The notes beneath the pieces are model-generated. The model ran no database searches. It had not been told where the DNA came from and worked only from the letters and a program-made list of their open reading frames with translations. The translations under genes and the position numbers were made by a program. From DATKCN01 sp035513175 (GTDB lineage: Bacteria > Chloroflexota > Chloroflexia > Thermomicrobiales > CFX8), in the NCBI GenBank assembly GCA_035513175.1, contig DATKCN010000116.1:1-7214 (forward strand): DNA of 7,214 bases, given 5' to 3'. Positions 1 through 6,467 of the stretch are shown piece by piece. Each line of letters opens with the position of its first letter. Positions within the stretch are counted from its first letter, which is position 1.

Positions 1-380
1 TCCTCCTCAAGGTGGACACGTGTAATCCCGATGGTCCGTTTCGTGGCGCCGGATCCGAGCTCGAGATACCCGTTGACCGCGATCGGAAGATCGTATTGGG
101 AGATCTGATAGCCCTTCATCAGGTCGGGGTACATGTAATTCTTGCGGTCGAACTTATCGAACTCCGGGATGGAGCAATTGAGTGCGAGCCCCGTGATGAC
201 TGTCTTCTCGATTGCGGCGGAATTGATGACAGGCAACACGCCCGGGAGTCCAATACATACCGGGCAGACGTGTGTATTCGGAGGGGCGCTGGCGTATTCG
301 GCGGAGCACGCGCAGAACATCTTGCTACGCGTCGCCACTTGGGCGTGCACCTCGAGGCCGATGATGGTTTCGAAATCCAC
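1..380 (-). CDS. gatB: Aspartyl/glutamyl-tRNA(Asn/Gln) amidotransferase subunit B, N-terminal part
   Basis: Subunit B of GatCAB, which converts Glu-tRNA(Gln) and Asp-tRNA(Asn) to Gln-tRNA(Gln) and Asn-tRNA(Asn) in the cytoplasm. GatB binds the tRNA and activates the misacylated amino acid. Only the first 126 codons are present; the rest lies beyond the left edge. Visible family blocks are FETIIGLEVHAQ (residues 3-14), APPNTHVCPVCIGLPGVLP (32-50), FDRKNYMYPDLMKGYQISQY (77-96) and GITRVHLEE (118-126). Cys23, Cys25, Cys39 and Cys42 form the CxC/CxxC set seen in many GatB proteins, probably a zinc site. The GTG start at 380-378 is chosen because it places the protein start exactly as in family members that begin MNFETVIGLEVH, and a GGTGGGA stretch lies just upstream. 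The gene is divergent from nuoG. It was read from a frame with a GTG start and no stop inside the window. Identity is very secure. Confidence 0.96.
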   Translation of the reverse strand, partial: MDFETIIGLEVHAQVATRSKMFCACSAEYASAPPNTHVCPVCIGLPGVLPVINSAAIEKTVITGLALNCSIPEFDKFDRKNYMYPDLMKGYQISQYDLPIAVNGYLELGSGATKRTIGITRVHLEE

Positions 381-440
381 TCTGCCGTCCCACCGATGCT
401 CAGGACCCGTACGCGCCCCCCGCGCAATTTGGGCCGCGCG

Positions 441-449
441 AGTATAGCA
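441..449 (-). promoter_or_regulatory. Extended -10 promoter for gatB
   Basis: On the minus strand the sequence reads TGCTATACT: a TATACT -10 hexamer (446-441) preceded by TG in the extended -10 position (449-448). It lies about 60 bp upstream of the gatB GTG start, predicting a transcript start near 434 and a leader of roughly 54 nt. No good -35 box is seen at 16-18 bp, which is compatible with an extended -10 promoter. Sequence match only. Confidence 0.5.
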
Positions 450-649
450 CGACACCCCCTGTCACGGAGTCCCTCGACTGCGTCGATGAATTCGCCCATG
501 ACGTCATAATGGCAGACGCGTCCCAGCCTTGACATCGATACGGGCCCATGACTGAGGCGTCGATTCGCCAAATGCCAGGCACTGTGAAGTCTGGGGCAAT
601 CCATGCTAGACTGGACAGGTTGCCCGGTGCTTTTCGTGGCGCGAATGCA

Positions 650-660
650 CCCACGGTGGG
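650..660. repeat. Short inverted repeat CCCAC-G-GTGGG
   Basis: Perfect 5-bp arms around a single G, 8 bp before the larger inverted repeat at 669-688. Too tight to fold as an RNA hairpin, so if it matters it would be as a protein-binding DNA palindrome. It may be chance in GC-rich DNA. Confidence 0.35.
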
Positions 661-668
661 GGCGCCAG

Positions 669-688
669 CGAGGCATGTCGATGCCTCG
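669..688. repeat. Perfect 8-bp inverted repeat upstream of nuoG
   Basis: CGAGGCAT, loop GTCG, ATGCCTCG: eight uninterrupted base pairs around a 4-nt loop. It is not followed by a T-run on either strand (AAAATTAAG on plus, CTGGCG on minus), so it is not an intrinsic terminator. It lies 82 bp before the nuoG start and could be an operator or a hairpin in the nuoG leader. Function unknown. Confidence 0.5.
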
Positions 689-770
689 AAAATTAAGCAG
701 AAACGACTGAGGCCGACCGGCAGGGACCAGGAATTCAGAGAGTGTTTCGCGGGAGGCAGGACAGCCAACT

Positions 771-3149
771 ATGGTCGTGATGTCTGACACGAAACTCGTC
801 ACACTTCAGATCGATGGGCAGGAGATAACGGTTCCGGCCGGAACGTACATCCTCCAGGCGGCAGAGCACGCGGGAATTGAGATTCCGAACCTGTGCTACC
901 AGCCCCTCCTTCGACCATGGGGATCGTGCCGACTCTGCACGGTTGAGATCCTAGGCGCGCGCGGCGGTTTGATCGAGTCATGCGCGACGCCGGTGCGTGA
1001 TGGCATGGAGGTCTCGACCCATTCGCCAGCGGTCGTTGATGCGCGTCAATTCATCCTGCAGATGTACCTGATCGACCATGCACTCGATTGCCCAACCTGC
1101 GACAAGTCCGGCGAATGTTACCTGCAGGACAACACGTATCTTCACAACGTCAATGCCAATCCGTATCAAAGGCCGAAGCTGGCCCAGCCATACAAGCATC
1201 TGCGCGAGACGATTGACTACAAGTGGGACCGCTGCATTATCTGCGCGCGTTGCACGCGCGTCTGCGACGAGATGATTGGCGTCACCGCGATTTCCGTCGT
1301 AGGCCGCGCGCTCGAAGCGGAAATTGCGCCTTCATACGGGGTCGACCTGCGTGAGACGAGCTGCACGAACTGCGGCATGTGTATCGCCGTCTGTCCAGTC
1401 GGCGCGCTGACCGACCGGCACTTCGGGCATCACCCGTGGGAGCTGGACACCACCGAAACGACCTGTGGCTTCTGTGACGTAGGTTGCACGCTCAACATCG
1501 AGCATAATCGCGGCCTCGTCCGGCGCGTCTCCCACCTCTGGGACCGCGGCGTCAACCTCGGCTACACCTGTGAGCGCGGCAAGTGGGGGCACGAACACGT
1601 GCAGGATCCAACGCGCCTCCGCTATCCGCTGGTGCGCGAGCTATCCGGTCACGTCGAGGTGGAAATGACCGAGGCGCTCGACATCATCGCCGATGCGTTT
1701 CGACAACATCAAGGCGCGTCTTTCGCCGCGCTCGCGTCGCTCGACAACACGAACGAGGAGAACTACGCGCTGCAGCAGTTCACCCGCGCGGTGATGAGCT
1801 CCAATAACATAGACCGGCTGCTGAACAGGGGTCAAGCCGCCGTCGATGAGGCGCTGCTCGATTCACTCGGAGTAGTCGCGAGCCCGGCAGGCATGCAAGA
1901 GATGCGAACCGACTCCAGTTGCGTGCTCGTCGTCGGTCCCGACATTGGCTATCACGCGCCGGTCGCGTCCTACTGGCTGTATTGGGCGCTCCGCTACCGC
2001 GAAGCGAAAGTGATCGTCGTCACCTCCGACCATCAGTTTCTCTGCGAGCGCAGCGATAATTGGATTCCGGCGCCTGCTGGCAGCGAAGCGGATGTCCTGA
2101 ACGCGATGGCAAAAATCATCATCGCCGAACGGCTGTGCGCGGCGGGCGTGTCGAGCGACACGTTGAGCGCGACGCTCGACACCCTGAACGTTGCCGACGT
2201 CGCGGCAGACGCTGGAGTTTCGGTCGAATTCCTGACACGCGCGTCGATCATGTACGCGACCGGAGGCGCCGGCAAGCAGAGCGGGGCGACCGAGTATCCG
2301 CCGAGCACGATCTGGCACACGGTGGCGGCGCGCGATGACGACGCGGGAGGAGCGGCGGCGCTCGCCGCGAACAACCTCGCGCTCCTGACCGGAAATCTCG
2401 GCAGGCCAGGCGGCGGAGTTTTGGCGCTGCGCCGGAACGCGAACGCTCAAGGATCGGTCGATGTCGGTTGCCATCCTGGGCTGCTGCCGGGAGGACACAA
2501 AATATCGGACGCCACGTCGCGCGCAATGTTCGGGGAACTATGGTCGGAGCGTTGGAACTCGGCGGCGACGCTGCAGAACGGCTTCAAGCCGGCACGTGAG
2601 CTCCCGGACGCGATGGGCGTGTCGCGCGGCGACCTGCCCCGGGCCATCGAGGCAGGCGAGGTCACGGCGATGTACGTCTCCGCGCAATCGCATCAGTGGG
2701 CGGGTCCGATTGAGCCAGCGCTATTGTCCGCTCTGGCGCGACTGGAATTTCTCGTCGTCGAGGACTGCTTCCCGAGCGCGCTGACCAGCGTCGCCGATGT
2801 CGTGCTACCGGCTGCGATGTATCTTGAGAAGGACGGTTCGTTCACAAGTCTCGATCGCACGGTCCAACGGGTGCGCATGGCCGTATCGGCGCCGGGCGAA
2901 GCCCATCCGACGACATGGTTCCTATCCGAGATTGCCGCTCGACTTGGGTATGATTTGGCCGTGAACCCGGCAGCAGCGGTCATGGATGAAATTGCCTCCG
3001 TCGCCGATGACTACGCTGGCATCTCGTTTCCGCGTCTGGAGCGCGGCGGCATGCAGTGGCCGGTTTCGCCATTTGGATCGGGTCAGACCGTGTTCCTGTC
3101 GATCGGAGAGGGTTTGTCGCCAGACAGCGTGCGCATCGTCGCTGACTAA
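771..3149 (+). CDS. nuoG: NuoG-like / formate dehydrogenase alpha-like iron-sulfur subunit
   Basis: A 792-residue member of the NuoG/FdhA superfamily, a multi-cluster iron-sulfur protein of complex I that carries electrons from the NADH module toward quinone. Ligands visible: an N-terminal [2Fe-2S] set at Cys42, 53, 56 and 71; the His-Cys3 [4Fe-4S] set His103, Cys107, Cys110, Cys116; a double ferredoxin domain with Cys155/158/161/165 and Cys198/201/204/208; and a [4Fe-4S] site at the start of the molybdopterin fold, Cys232/235/239/267. The remainder is the molybdopterin-oxidoreductase fold, including LALLTGNLGRPGGGV (536-550) and SVADVVLPAAMYLEKDGSFT (673-692). Where formate dehydrogenases have their molybdenum-binding Cys or Sec, after NNxD near residue 348, this protein reads RLLNRGQAA with no cysteine, as in NuoG. 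ATG 771 is preferred: GGGAGGCAGGA at 751-761 is 9-14 nt upstream, while ATG 780 has none. It is followed 26 bp later by nuoI; nuoF and nuoH are not adjacent. An inactive or specialised formate-dehydrogenase-like subunit is the alternative. Confidence 0.82.
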   Translation: MVVMSDTKLVTLQIDGQEITVPAGTYILQAAEHAGIEIPNLCYQPLLRPWGSCRLCTVEILGARGGLIESCATPVRDGMEVSTHSPAVVDARQFILQMYLIDHALDCPTCDKSGECYLQDNTYLHNVNANPYQRPKLAQPYKHLRETIDYKWDRCIICARCTRVCDEMIGVTAISVVGRALEAEIAPSYGVDLRETSCTNCGMCIAVCPVGALTDRHFGHHPWELDTTETTCGFCDVGCTLNIEHNRGLVRRVSHLWDRGVNLGYTCERGKWGHEHVQDPTRLRYPLVRELSGHVEVEMTEALDIIADAFRQHQGASFAALASLDNTNEENYALQQFTRAVMSSNNIDRLLNRGQAAVDEALLDSLGVVASPAGMQEMRTDSSCVLVVGPDIGYHAPVASYWLYWALRYREAKVIVVTSDHQFLCERSDNWIPAPAGSEADVLNAMAKIIIAERLCAAGVSSDTLSATLDTLNVADVAADAGVSVEFLTRASIMYATGGAGKQSGATEYPPSTIWHTVAARDDDAGGAAALAANNLALLTGNLGRPGGGVLALRRNANAQGSVDVGCHPGLLPGGHKISDATSRAMFGELWSERWNSAATLQNGFKPARELPDAMGVSRGDLPRAIEAGEVTAMYVSAQSHQWAGPIEPALLSALARLEFLVVEDCFPSALTSVADVVLPAAMYLEKDGSFTSLDRTVQRVRMAVSAPGEAHPTTWFLSEIAARLGYDLAVNPAAAVMDEIASVADDYAGISFPRLERGGMQWPVSPFGSGQTVFLSIGEGLSPDSVRIVAD

Positions 3150-3175
3150 CGCGCCGAGCAGAGGAAACATAGGCG

Positions 3176-3622
3176 ATGTTCGACGAATTCAAGGGATTCA
3201 TGGTTACGCTCAAGCGGATCGGACGCAAACCGATTACGTTCGAGTATCCCGACGAGAAGCGACAGTTCGCGCCGCGCTTTCGTGGGCTGCCATCATTGCG
3301 AGCTGACCCAGAGACCGGCGAGGCGCTGTGCGTCGCCTGCGGCCTGTGCGCGCGGATCTGCCCGACCGCATGCCTTGAAATGCATGTCGTTCCGTCAGAG
3401 GAGGGCGATCGCGAGCTGGGTGAGTTCATTCTGCGTTCAGGTCGATGCCTGTTCTGCGGGTTCTGCGCCCAGGTGTGTCCGGTGGACGCGATCACGATGA
3501 GCGGCGCTTACGAGCGGTCGGTGCTGGAGCGCGAGGGACTGATCTATACGAAGACTGAACTGGCGGCGTTCGGCGCCCAGAACGAAACGTGGTGGGGCGC
3601 GGATGCCCCTGTCGCGCGATAG
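3176..3622 (+). CDS. nuoI: NuoI-like ferredoxin subunit with two [4Fe-4S] clusters
   Basis: A 148-residue NuoI-type protein, the complex I subunit that passes electrons through clusters N6a and N6b at the peripheral/membrane arm interface. Two ferredoxin motifs are complete: Cys52, 55, 58 with Cys62, and Cys91, 94, 97 with Cys101. The final cysteine of each motif normally ligates the other cluster. An extra Cys66 follows the first motif (CPTACLEM). The N-terminal KGFMVTLKRIGRKPITFEYP and the C-terminal TKTELAAFG are typical of NuoI rather than of a free bacterial ferredoxin. ATG 3176 is preceded by GAGGAA at 3161-3166, 9 nt away, a good ribosome binding site. It lies 26 bp after nuoG and is probably co-transcribed with it. 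In standard nuo operons nuoH separates these two genes; it is absent here. The stop is TAG. Confidence 0.88.
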   Translation: MFDEFKGFMVTLKRIGRKPITFEYPDEKRQFAPRFRGLPSLRADPETGEALCVACGLCARICPTACLEMHVVPSEEGDRELGEFILRSGRCLFCGFCAQVCPVDAITMSGAYERSVLEREGLIYTKTELAAFGAQNETWWGADAPVAR

Positions 3623-3654
3623 CGCCACGCTCCAACCGAAACCGTGCTATCAGG

Positions 3655-3680
3655 GCGCGTCGTTGACGCGCTTTCGCTTT
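3655..3680 (+). terminator. Probable intrinsic terminator after nuoG-nuoI
   Basis: GCGCGTC, loop GTT, GACGCGC: a perfect 7-bp GC-rich stem with a 3-nt loop at 3655-3671, immediately followed by TTTCGCTTTT. It lies 33 bp after the nuoI stop. The T-run is interrupted by CGC, so termination may be partial and leave some read-through into the aldehyde dehydrogenase gene. Confidence 0.65.
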
Positions 3681-3713
3681 TGACCGACACTGACGGCAAC
3701 GGCGAAAGGATGA

Positions 3714-3720
3714 GGGAGGA
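3714..3720 (+). promoter_or_regulatory. Shine-Dalgarno that fixes the aldehyde dehydrogenase start
   Basis: GGGAGGA lies 4-5 nt before the GTG at 3725. It falls inside the frame if translation began at ATG 3710 or further upstream, where no comparable site exists. It therefore supports GTG 3725 as the start. Confidence 0.7.
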
Positions 3721-3724
3721 TCAC

Positions 3725-5155
3725 GTGTCACGAAAGCATTACCAATTCTACTGCGCAGGTGAGTGGCGAGAATCGAGCAACGCGCTGGACGTGACGAATC
3801 CGCACGACGGCTCTGTTGTCGGCACGACCTCGTTCGCCACGGATCGGGATCTGGAGGACGCCATTACCGCGGCTGAATGCGCGTTCCAGCAGATGCGCGT
3901 CATGCCGTCGTATGAACGGGCGTCGGCGCTCTCCAAGCTGGCGGGGATGCTGGACCAACGCCAGGAGGAAGTTGCCACGCTCATCGCGAAGGAGTCGGGA
4001 AAGCCGCTGCGCGACGCGCGGGTCGAGGCGATGCGAGGAGTGTTCACGATTCAGGTCGCCGCCGAGGAAGCAAAACGCATTGGCGGGGAGATGATTCCCC
4101 TCGACTTGCTGCCGACTTCGAAAGGACGCTACGGCATTACGAAAAAGGTCCCGATTGGTCCGATTGCCGGCATCTCGCCGTTCAATTTCCCGCTGAATCT
4201 GGCGCTGCACAAGCTGGCTCCCGCGATTGCGAGTGGCAATCCAATCGTTCTCAAGCCGCCTACGCACGATCCGCTCACAATGCTCACGGTTGCCGAAATG
4301 GTTGACGAAGTTGGGCTGCCGAAAGGCGCAGTGTCAATCATGCCGATGGATCGCTCCGTCGGGGATCGGTTGGTCACCGACGATCGCTTCAAGCTCCTGT
4401 CGTTCACGGGCTCGCCAGATGTCGGATGGGACATGAAGGCGCGGGCGGGCAAGAAGAAGGTTGTGCTGGAACTGGGCGGCAACGCCGGAGTCGCGATCGA
4501 CGAAAGCGCAGACGTGGACAACGCCGTTGCTCGCGTTCGCGCGGGAGCGTTCGCGTACTCCGGACAGGTCTGCATCTCGGTGCAGCGGGTCTACGTGCAC
4601 CAGAGGCGGTACGATGAATTCTGCACGAAGCTGGTAGCCGCGGTGGGTACGATCAAATCCGGTGACCCACTCGATCCGGACACGGAGCTTGGGCCAATGA
4701 TCGACGAAAGGGCAGCCAGCCGCGTCCACAACTGGGTTGACGCCGCTGTGTCTGAGGGCGCGCGCGTGCTAACGGGCGGAGCCGCGCAGGGGCGATTCTA
4801 CGAACCGACCGTCATTGTTGACGCGGACCCTGCTTCGTTCGTCTGTTCCAGAGAGGCGTTTGCGCCGATCGTGACGGTCTTCCCCGTCCCAGACTGGAAG
4901 ACCGCGCTGGCGAAGATCAACGACTCGGTATTCGGACTCCAGGCCGGCGTGTTTACGGCGAGCCTCGAACATGCGCTGCTCGCGTTCGAGTCGCTGGAGG
5001 TCGGCGGCGTGATCATCAACGACATCCCAGTCTACCGAATCGATCACATGCCATACGGAGGCGTGAAGGACTCCGGTCTCAGCCGGGAAGGGTTACGCTA
5101 CGCGATTGAGGACATGACCGAGACGCGCTTGATGGTGCTCAGCCGCCCAGACTAA
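3725..5155 (+). CDS. NAD(P)-dependent aldehyde dehydrogenase family protein
   Basis: A 476-residue enzyme of the aldehyde dehydrogenase superfamily, which oxidises an aldehyde to the acid with NAD(P)+ in the cytoplasm. The length is normal for the family. Counted from the GTG start, visible catalytic elements are the SPFNFPLN motif with Asn154, LKPP with Lys177 for cofactor binding, FTGS (227-230), LELGGN with general base Glu249, and the nucleophile Cys283 in SGQVCISVQRVYV. Glu377 lies in REAFAPIV, and MPYGGVKDSGLSREG near the C-terminus is shared by succinate-semialdehyde, lactaldehyde and non-phosphorylating glyceraldehyde-3-phosphate dehydrogenases. The substrate cannot be told from the sequence. 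The GTG start has a near-perfect ribosome binding site; longer frames from 3644 or 3710 lack one. It lies about 45 bp after a probable terminator, so it may have its own promoter, although no clear one is seen. Its stop is 6 bp from the stop of the convergent nfo gene. Confidence 0.93.
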   Translation: MSRKHYQFYCAGEWRESSNALDVTNPHDGSVVGTTSFATDRDLEDAITAAECAFQQMRVMPSYERASALSKLAGMLDQRQEEVATLIAKESGKPLRDARVEAMRGVFTIQVAAEEAKRIGGEMIPLDLLPTSKGRYGITKKVPIGPIAGISPFNFPLNLALHKLAPAIASGNPIVLKPPTHDPLTMLTVAEMVDEVGLPKGAVSIMPMDRSVGDRLVTDDRFKLLSFTGSPDVGWDMKARAGKKKVVLELGGNAGVAIDESADVDNAVARVRAGAFAYSGQVCISVQRVYVHQRRYDEFCTKLVAAVGTIKSGDPLDPDTELGPMIDERAASRVHNWVDAAVSEGARVLTGGAAQGRFYEPTVIVDADPASFVCSREAFAPIVTVFPVPDWKTALAKINDSVFGLQAGVFTASLEHALLAFESLEVGGVIINDIPVYRIDHMPYGGVKDSGLSREGLRYAIEDMTETRLMVLSRPD

Positions 5156-5161
5156 ATTCGA

Positions 5162-6046
5162 TCAAACAATCGCGGCCGACATCGGGTCCGGTTGTGGCGC
5201 GCCAACGATCGATCGCAACAGCGTAAGGGCCTCGCGGTCTTCCGCGAGGTCGTCGCCCTTTTCAGTTTCGAGGAGCGCCGGGAGGCCCTGGAGCCGGGCG
5301 TCATTCATGAAATTCCAGAAGCCGGCGATTCCGATATATCCCTTACCGACATGTGCGTGCCGATCGCGCCTCGAGCCAAGTTCTTTGAGGGCGTCGTTGA
5401 AGTGCAGCGCCTTCAATCGATCCAGGCCGATCGTCGCGTCGAACTGCTCGATCGTGTCCGCGTAGGCTTCTGGAGAGCGGATATCGTATCCGGCTACGAA
5501 TACGTGGCACGTGTCAAGACATACTCCGATCCGCTCTGGCTTCCGTGTAGCGGCAATGATCTGAGCAATCTCCCCGAACGTGGCGCCAAGCGTCGTGCCT
5601 TGTCCGGCCGTCGTCTCAAGCAACGTCATGACCTTGTAGCCTGGAAGTTCGTCATGGATGCGATCCACCGCCAAGGCGACGCGCTCAATTCCCGCCTCGG
5701 TCCCGGAGCCGGTATGGGCGCCAGGATGCGTCACGAGATACGGAATGCCTAGCAGCTCGCAACGTTCCAGCTCAATGCGGAACGCTTCGATCGACTTCTC
5801 CCAGAGGTCGTCCTTCGGAGACGCCAGGTTGATGAGATACGAGTCATGGGCGACCACGGGTCCAATTCCATGTGTCTCACACGCAATCGTGAAGCGCGCA
5901 ACCTCGTCATCCATGATTGGCCGGGCGCGCCACTGGTTCTGATTCTTCGTGAAGATCTGCAGCGCCTCCGAGTCGACGCTGCCGGCCCGTTCGACTGCCT
6001 TGTCAAAACCGCCCGCAATTGACATATGCGCCCCAAGCTTCAGCAC
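5162..6046 (-). CDS. nfo: Endonuclease IV (class II AP endonuclease)
   Basis: A 294-residue TIM-barrel AP endonuclease that cuts the DNA backbone 5' of abasic sites and removes damaged 3' ends during base-excision repair. All nine metal ligands of the Escherichia coli enzyme can be placed: His67 (AHDSY), His107 (THPGAH), Glu144 (LLETTAG), Asp178 and His181 (CLDTCHVF), His215 (LHFNDA), Asp228 and His230 (RDRHAHVGKG) and Glu260 (LLETEKG). The N-terminal LGAHMSIAGG is the family signature, and the protein should be active with three zinc ions. The start is GTG at 6046-6044, with AGGA at 6055-6050 upstream overlapping the TAG stop of the preceding gene. That 6-bp gap implies co-transcription and probably translational coupling with the ArsC/Spx gene. 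The stop is TGA, which shows that TGA normally terminates translation in this genome. Confidence 0.97.
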   Translation of the reverse strand: MLKLGAHMSIAGGFDKAVERAGSVDSEALQIFTKNQNQWRARPIMDDEVARFTIACETHGIGPVVAHDSYLINLASPKDDLWEKSIEAFRIELERCELLGIPYLVTHPGAHTGSGTEAGIERVALAVDRIHDELPGYKVMTLLETTAGQGTTLGATFGEIAQIIAATRKPERIGVCLDTCHVFVAGYDIRSPEAYADTIEQFDATIGLDRLKALHFNDALKELGSRRDRHAHVGKGYIGIAGFWNFMNDARLQGLPALLETEKGDDLAEDREALTLLRSIVGAPQPDPMSAAIV

Positions 6047-6052
6047 TGGTTC

Positions 6053-6424
6053 CTACTCGCTTTCCCGCTCTGCTTGCGTTTTCAGAGTCGCCAGCTGTGG
6101 GCTGTCGTACCCCGTCGTAAGCTTCCCGTCCGAGACAATCAACGGCCTCTTAATAAGCGTTGGCTCGGCAGCCATCGCTCGTACGAGATCGACGTCAGAC
6201 ATCTTGTCGATCTCGGCGGCGCTTGCGCGGTAGACCTTCGACCTGGTCGACAGTACGTCACGCGGGCGCGTGTCGAGCGACGTCAACAGCTGACGCAGCT
6301 CATCCTCTGAGAAACGTTCCCGAAAGAAGTCACGCCGTGTCGCCTGAACGTCGATTTTGGCGAGGAACTCCTCCGCCTTACGACAGCTCGTTCAGGTTGG
6401 ATGAACATAGATATTGACGTTCAA
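6053..6424 (-). CDS. Predicted selenoprotein of the ArsC/Spx thioredoxin-fold family (in-frame TGA)
   Basis: A 123-residue ArsC/Spx-family protein if TGA at 6394-6392 (codon 11) is read as selenocysteine. The N-terminal reading is NVNIYVHPT-U-TSCRKAEEFL; Bacillus subtilis Spx has SPSCTSCRKARAWL, so U11 replaces the first cysteine of CxxC and Cys14 is the second. After the TGA the frame stays open and family-like: RDFFRERFSEDELRQLL (31-47), STRSKVYR with Arg61 (59-66), and LIKRPLIV with Arg93 and Pro94 (90-97). The family includes glutaredoxin-linked arsenate reductases and the RNA-polymerase-binding regulator Spx; which applies here cannot be decided. Reduction of a thiol or oxyanion by a selenol is a reasonable inference. 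The start is uncertain: TTG 6424-6422 fits the family N-terminus and has GGAAGGA 10 nt upstream, while an in-frame ATG at 6469 has no binding site and would overlap the promoter. It is co-directional with nfo, 6 bp apart. A nonsense mutation or sequencing error is the alternative to recoding. Confidence 0.8.
6359..6377 (-). promoter_or_regulatory. Candidate bacterial SECIS hairpin
   Basis: On the minus strand GGCGGAGGAGTTCCTCGCC folds as GGCG, a bulged G, AGG, tetraloop AGUU, CCU, CGCC. It begins 15 nt after the TGA; the loop G is about 24 nt after it. The E. coli fdhF SECIS has the same plan: lower stem, one bulged base on the 5' arm, a 3-bp upper stem and a GGUC tetraloop with GU at positions 2 and 3. 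The bulge is G here and U in fdhF. The fold was done by hand, with no energy calculation. SelB binding is inferred. Confidence 0.65.
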
Positions 6425-6434
6425 CCGCCATGAG

Positions 6435-6441
6435 TCCTTCC
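6435..6441 (-). promoter_or_regulatory. Shine-Dalgarno for the ArsC/Spx selenoprotein
   Basis: GGAAGGA, 10 nt before the TTG at 6424-6422. It also lies 3 nt before an ATG in a different frame, but that frame stops after 16 codons and does not encode the family protein. It supports the TTG start over the in-frame upstream ATG at 6469. Confidence 0.55.
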
Positions 6442-6467
6442 AGCCATGTACGTACACGAATCGCCAC

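Larger units (their letters stand above)
450..770. other. Intergenic region between divergent gatB and nuoG
   Basis: About 320 bp without a convincing gene. Short open frames exist on both strands but show no recognisable family and no ribosome binding site. It holds a TGACGTCA palindrome (499-506), an 11-nt inverted repeat (650-660), a perfect 8-bp inverted repeat (669-688) and the nuoG ribosome binding site (751-761). A possible extended -10 on the plus strand, TGCTAGACT at 604-612, could serve nuoG, but it matches the consensus in only four of six positions and has no clear -35. No tRNA or known riboswitch fold was recognised. Confidence 0.6.

Noticed and set aside
12..509. Long plus-strand open frame at the left edge
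   Set aside because: It lies antisense to the unmistakable gatB coding sequence and shows no family features.
529..557. TTGACA at 529-534 as a nuoG -35 box
   Set aside because: No acceptable -10 hexamer is found 16-18 bp downstream.
548..787. A 79-codon open frame overlapping the nuoG start
   Set aside because: No ribosome binding site, no recognisable family, Arg/Pro/Ala-rich as expected of random GC-rich sequence, and it overlaps nuoG in another frame.
771..3149. Active molybdenum or tungsten formate dehydrogenase
   Set aside because: The position for the metal-binding Cys or Sec holds no cysteine and no TGA, and the adjacent His is missing.
3618..3651. Inverted repeat GATAGC...GCTATC after nuoI
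   Set aside because: Only 6 bp with a 22-nt loop and no T-run. The neighbouring hairpin at 3655-3671 is a far better terminator.
5100..5165. A shared terminator between the convergent aldehyde dehydrogenase and nfo genes
   Set aside because: Only 6 bp separate the two stops, and no stem followed by a T-run could be found in or beside the gap.
6053..6424. General reassignment of TGA to an amino acid such as Trp or Gly
   Set aside because: Endonuclease IV ends at a TGA at the expected family length, and Trp is encoded by TGG throughout. The TGA in the ArsC/Spx gene falls on a Cys position, not a Trp or Gly position.
6053..6424. Frameshifted pseudogene
   Set aside because: The family match stays in one frame from before the TGA to the TAG stop; no frame change is needed. 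A plain nonsense mutation remains possible and is noted with the feature.
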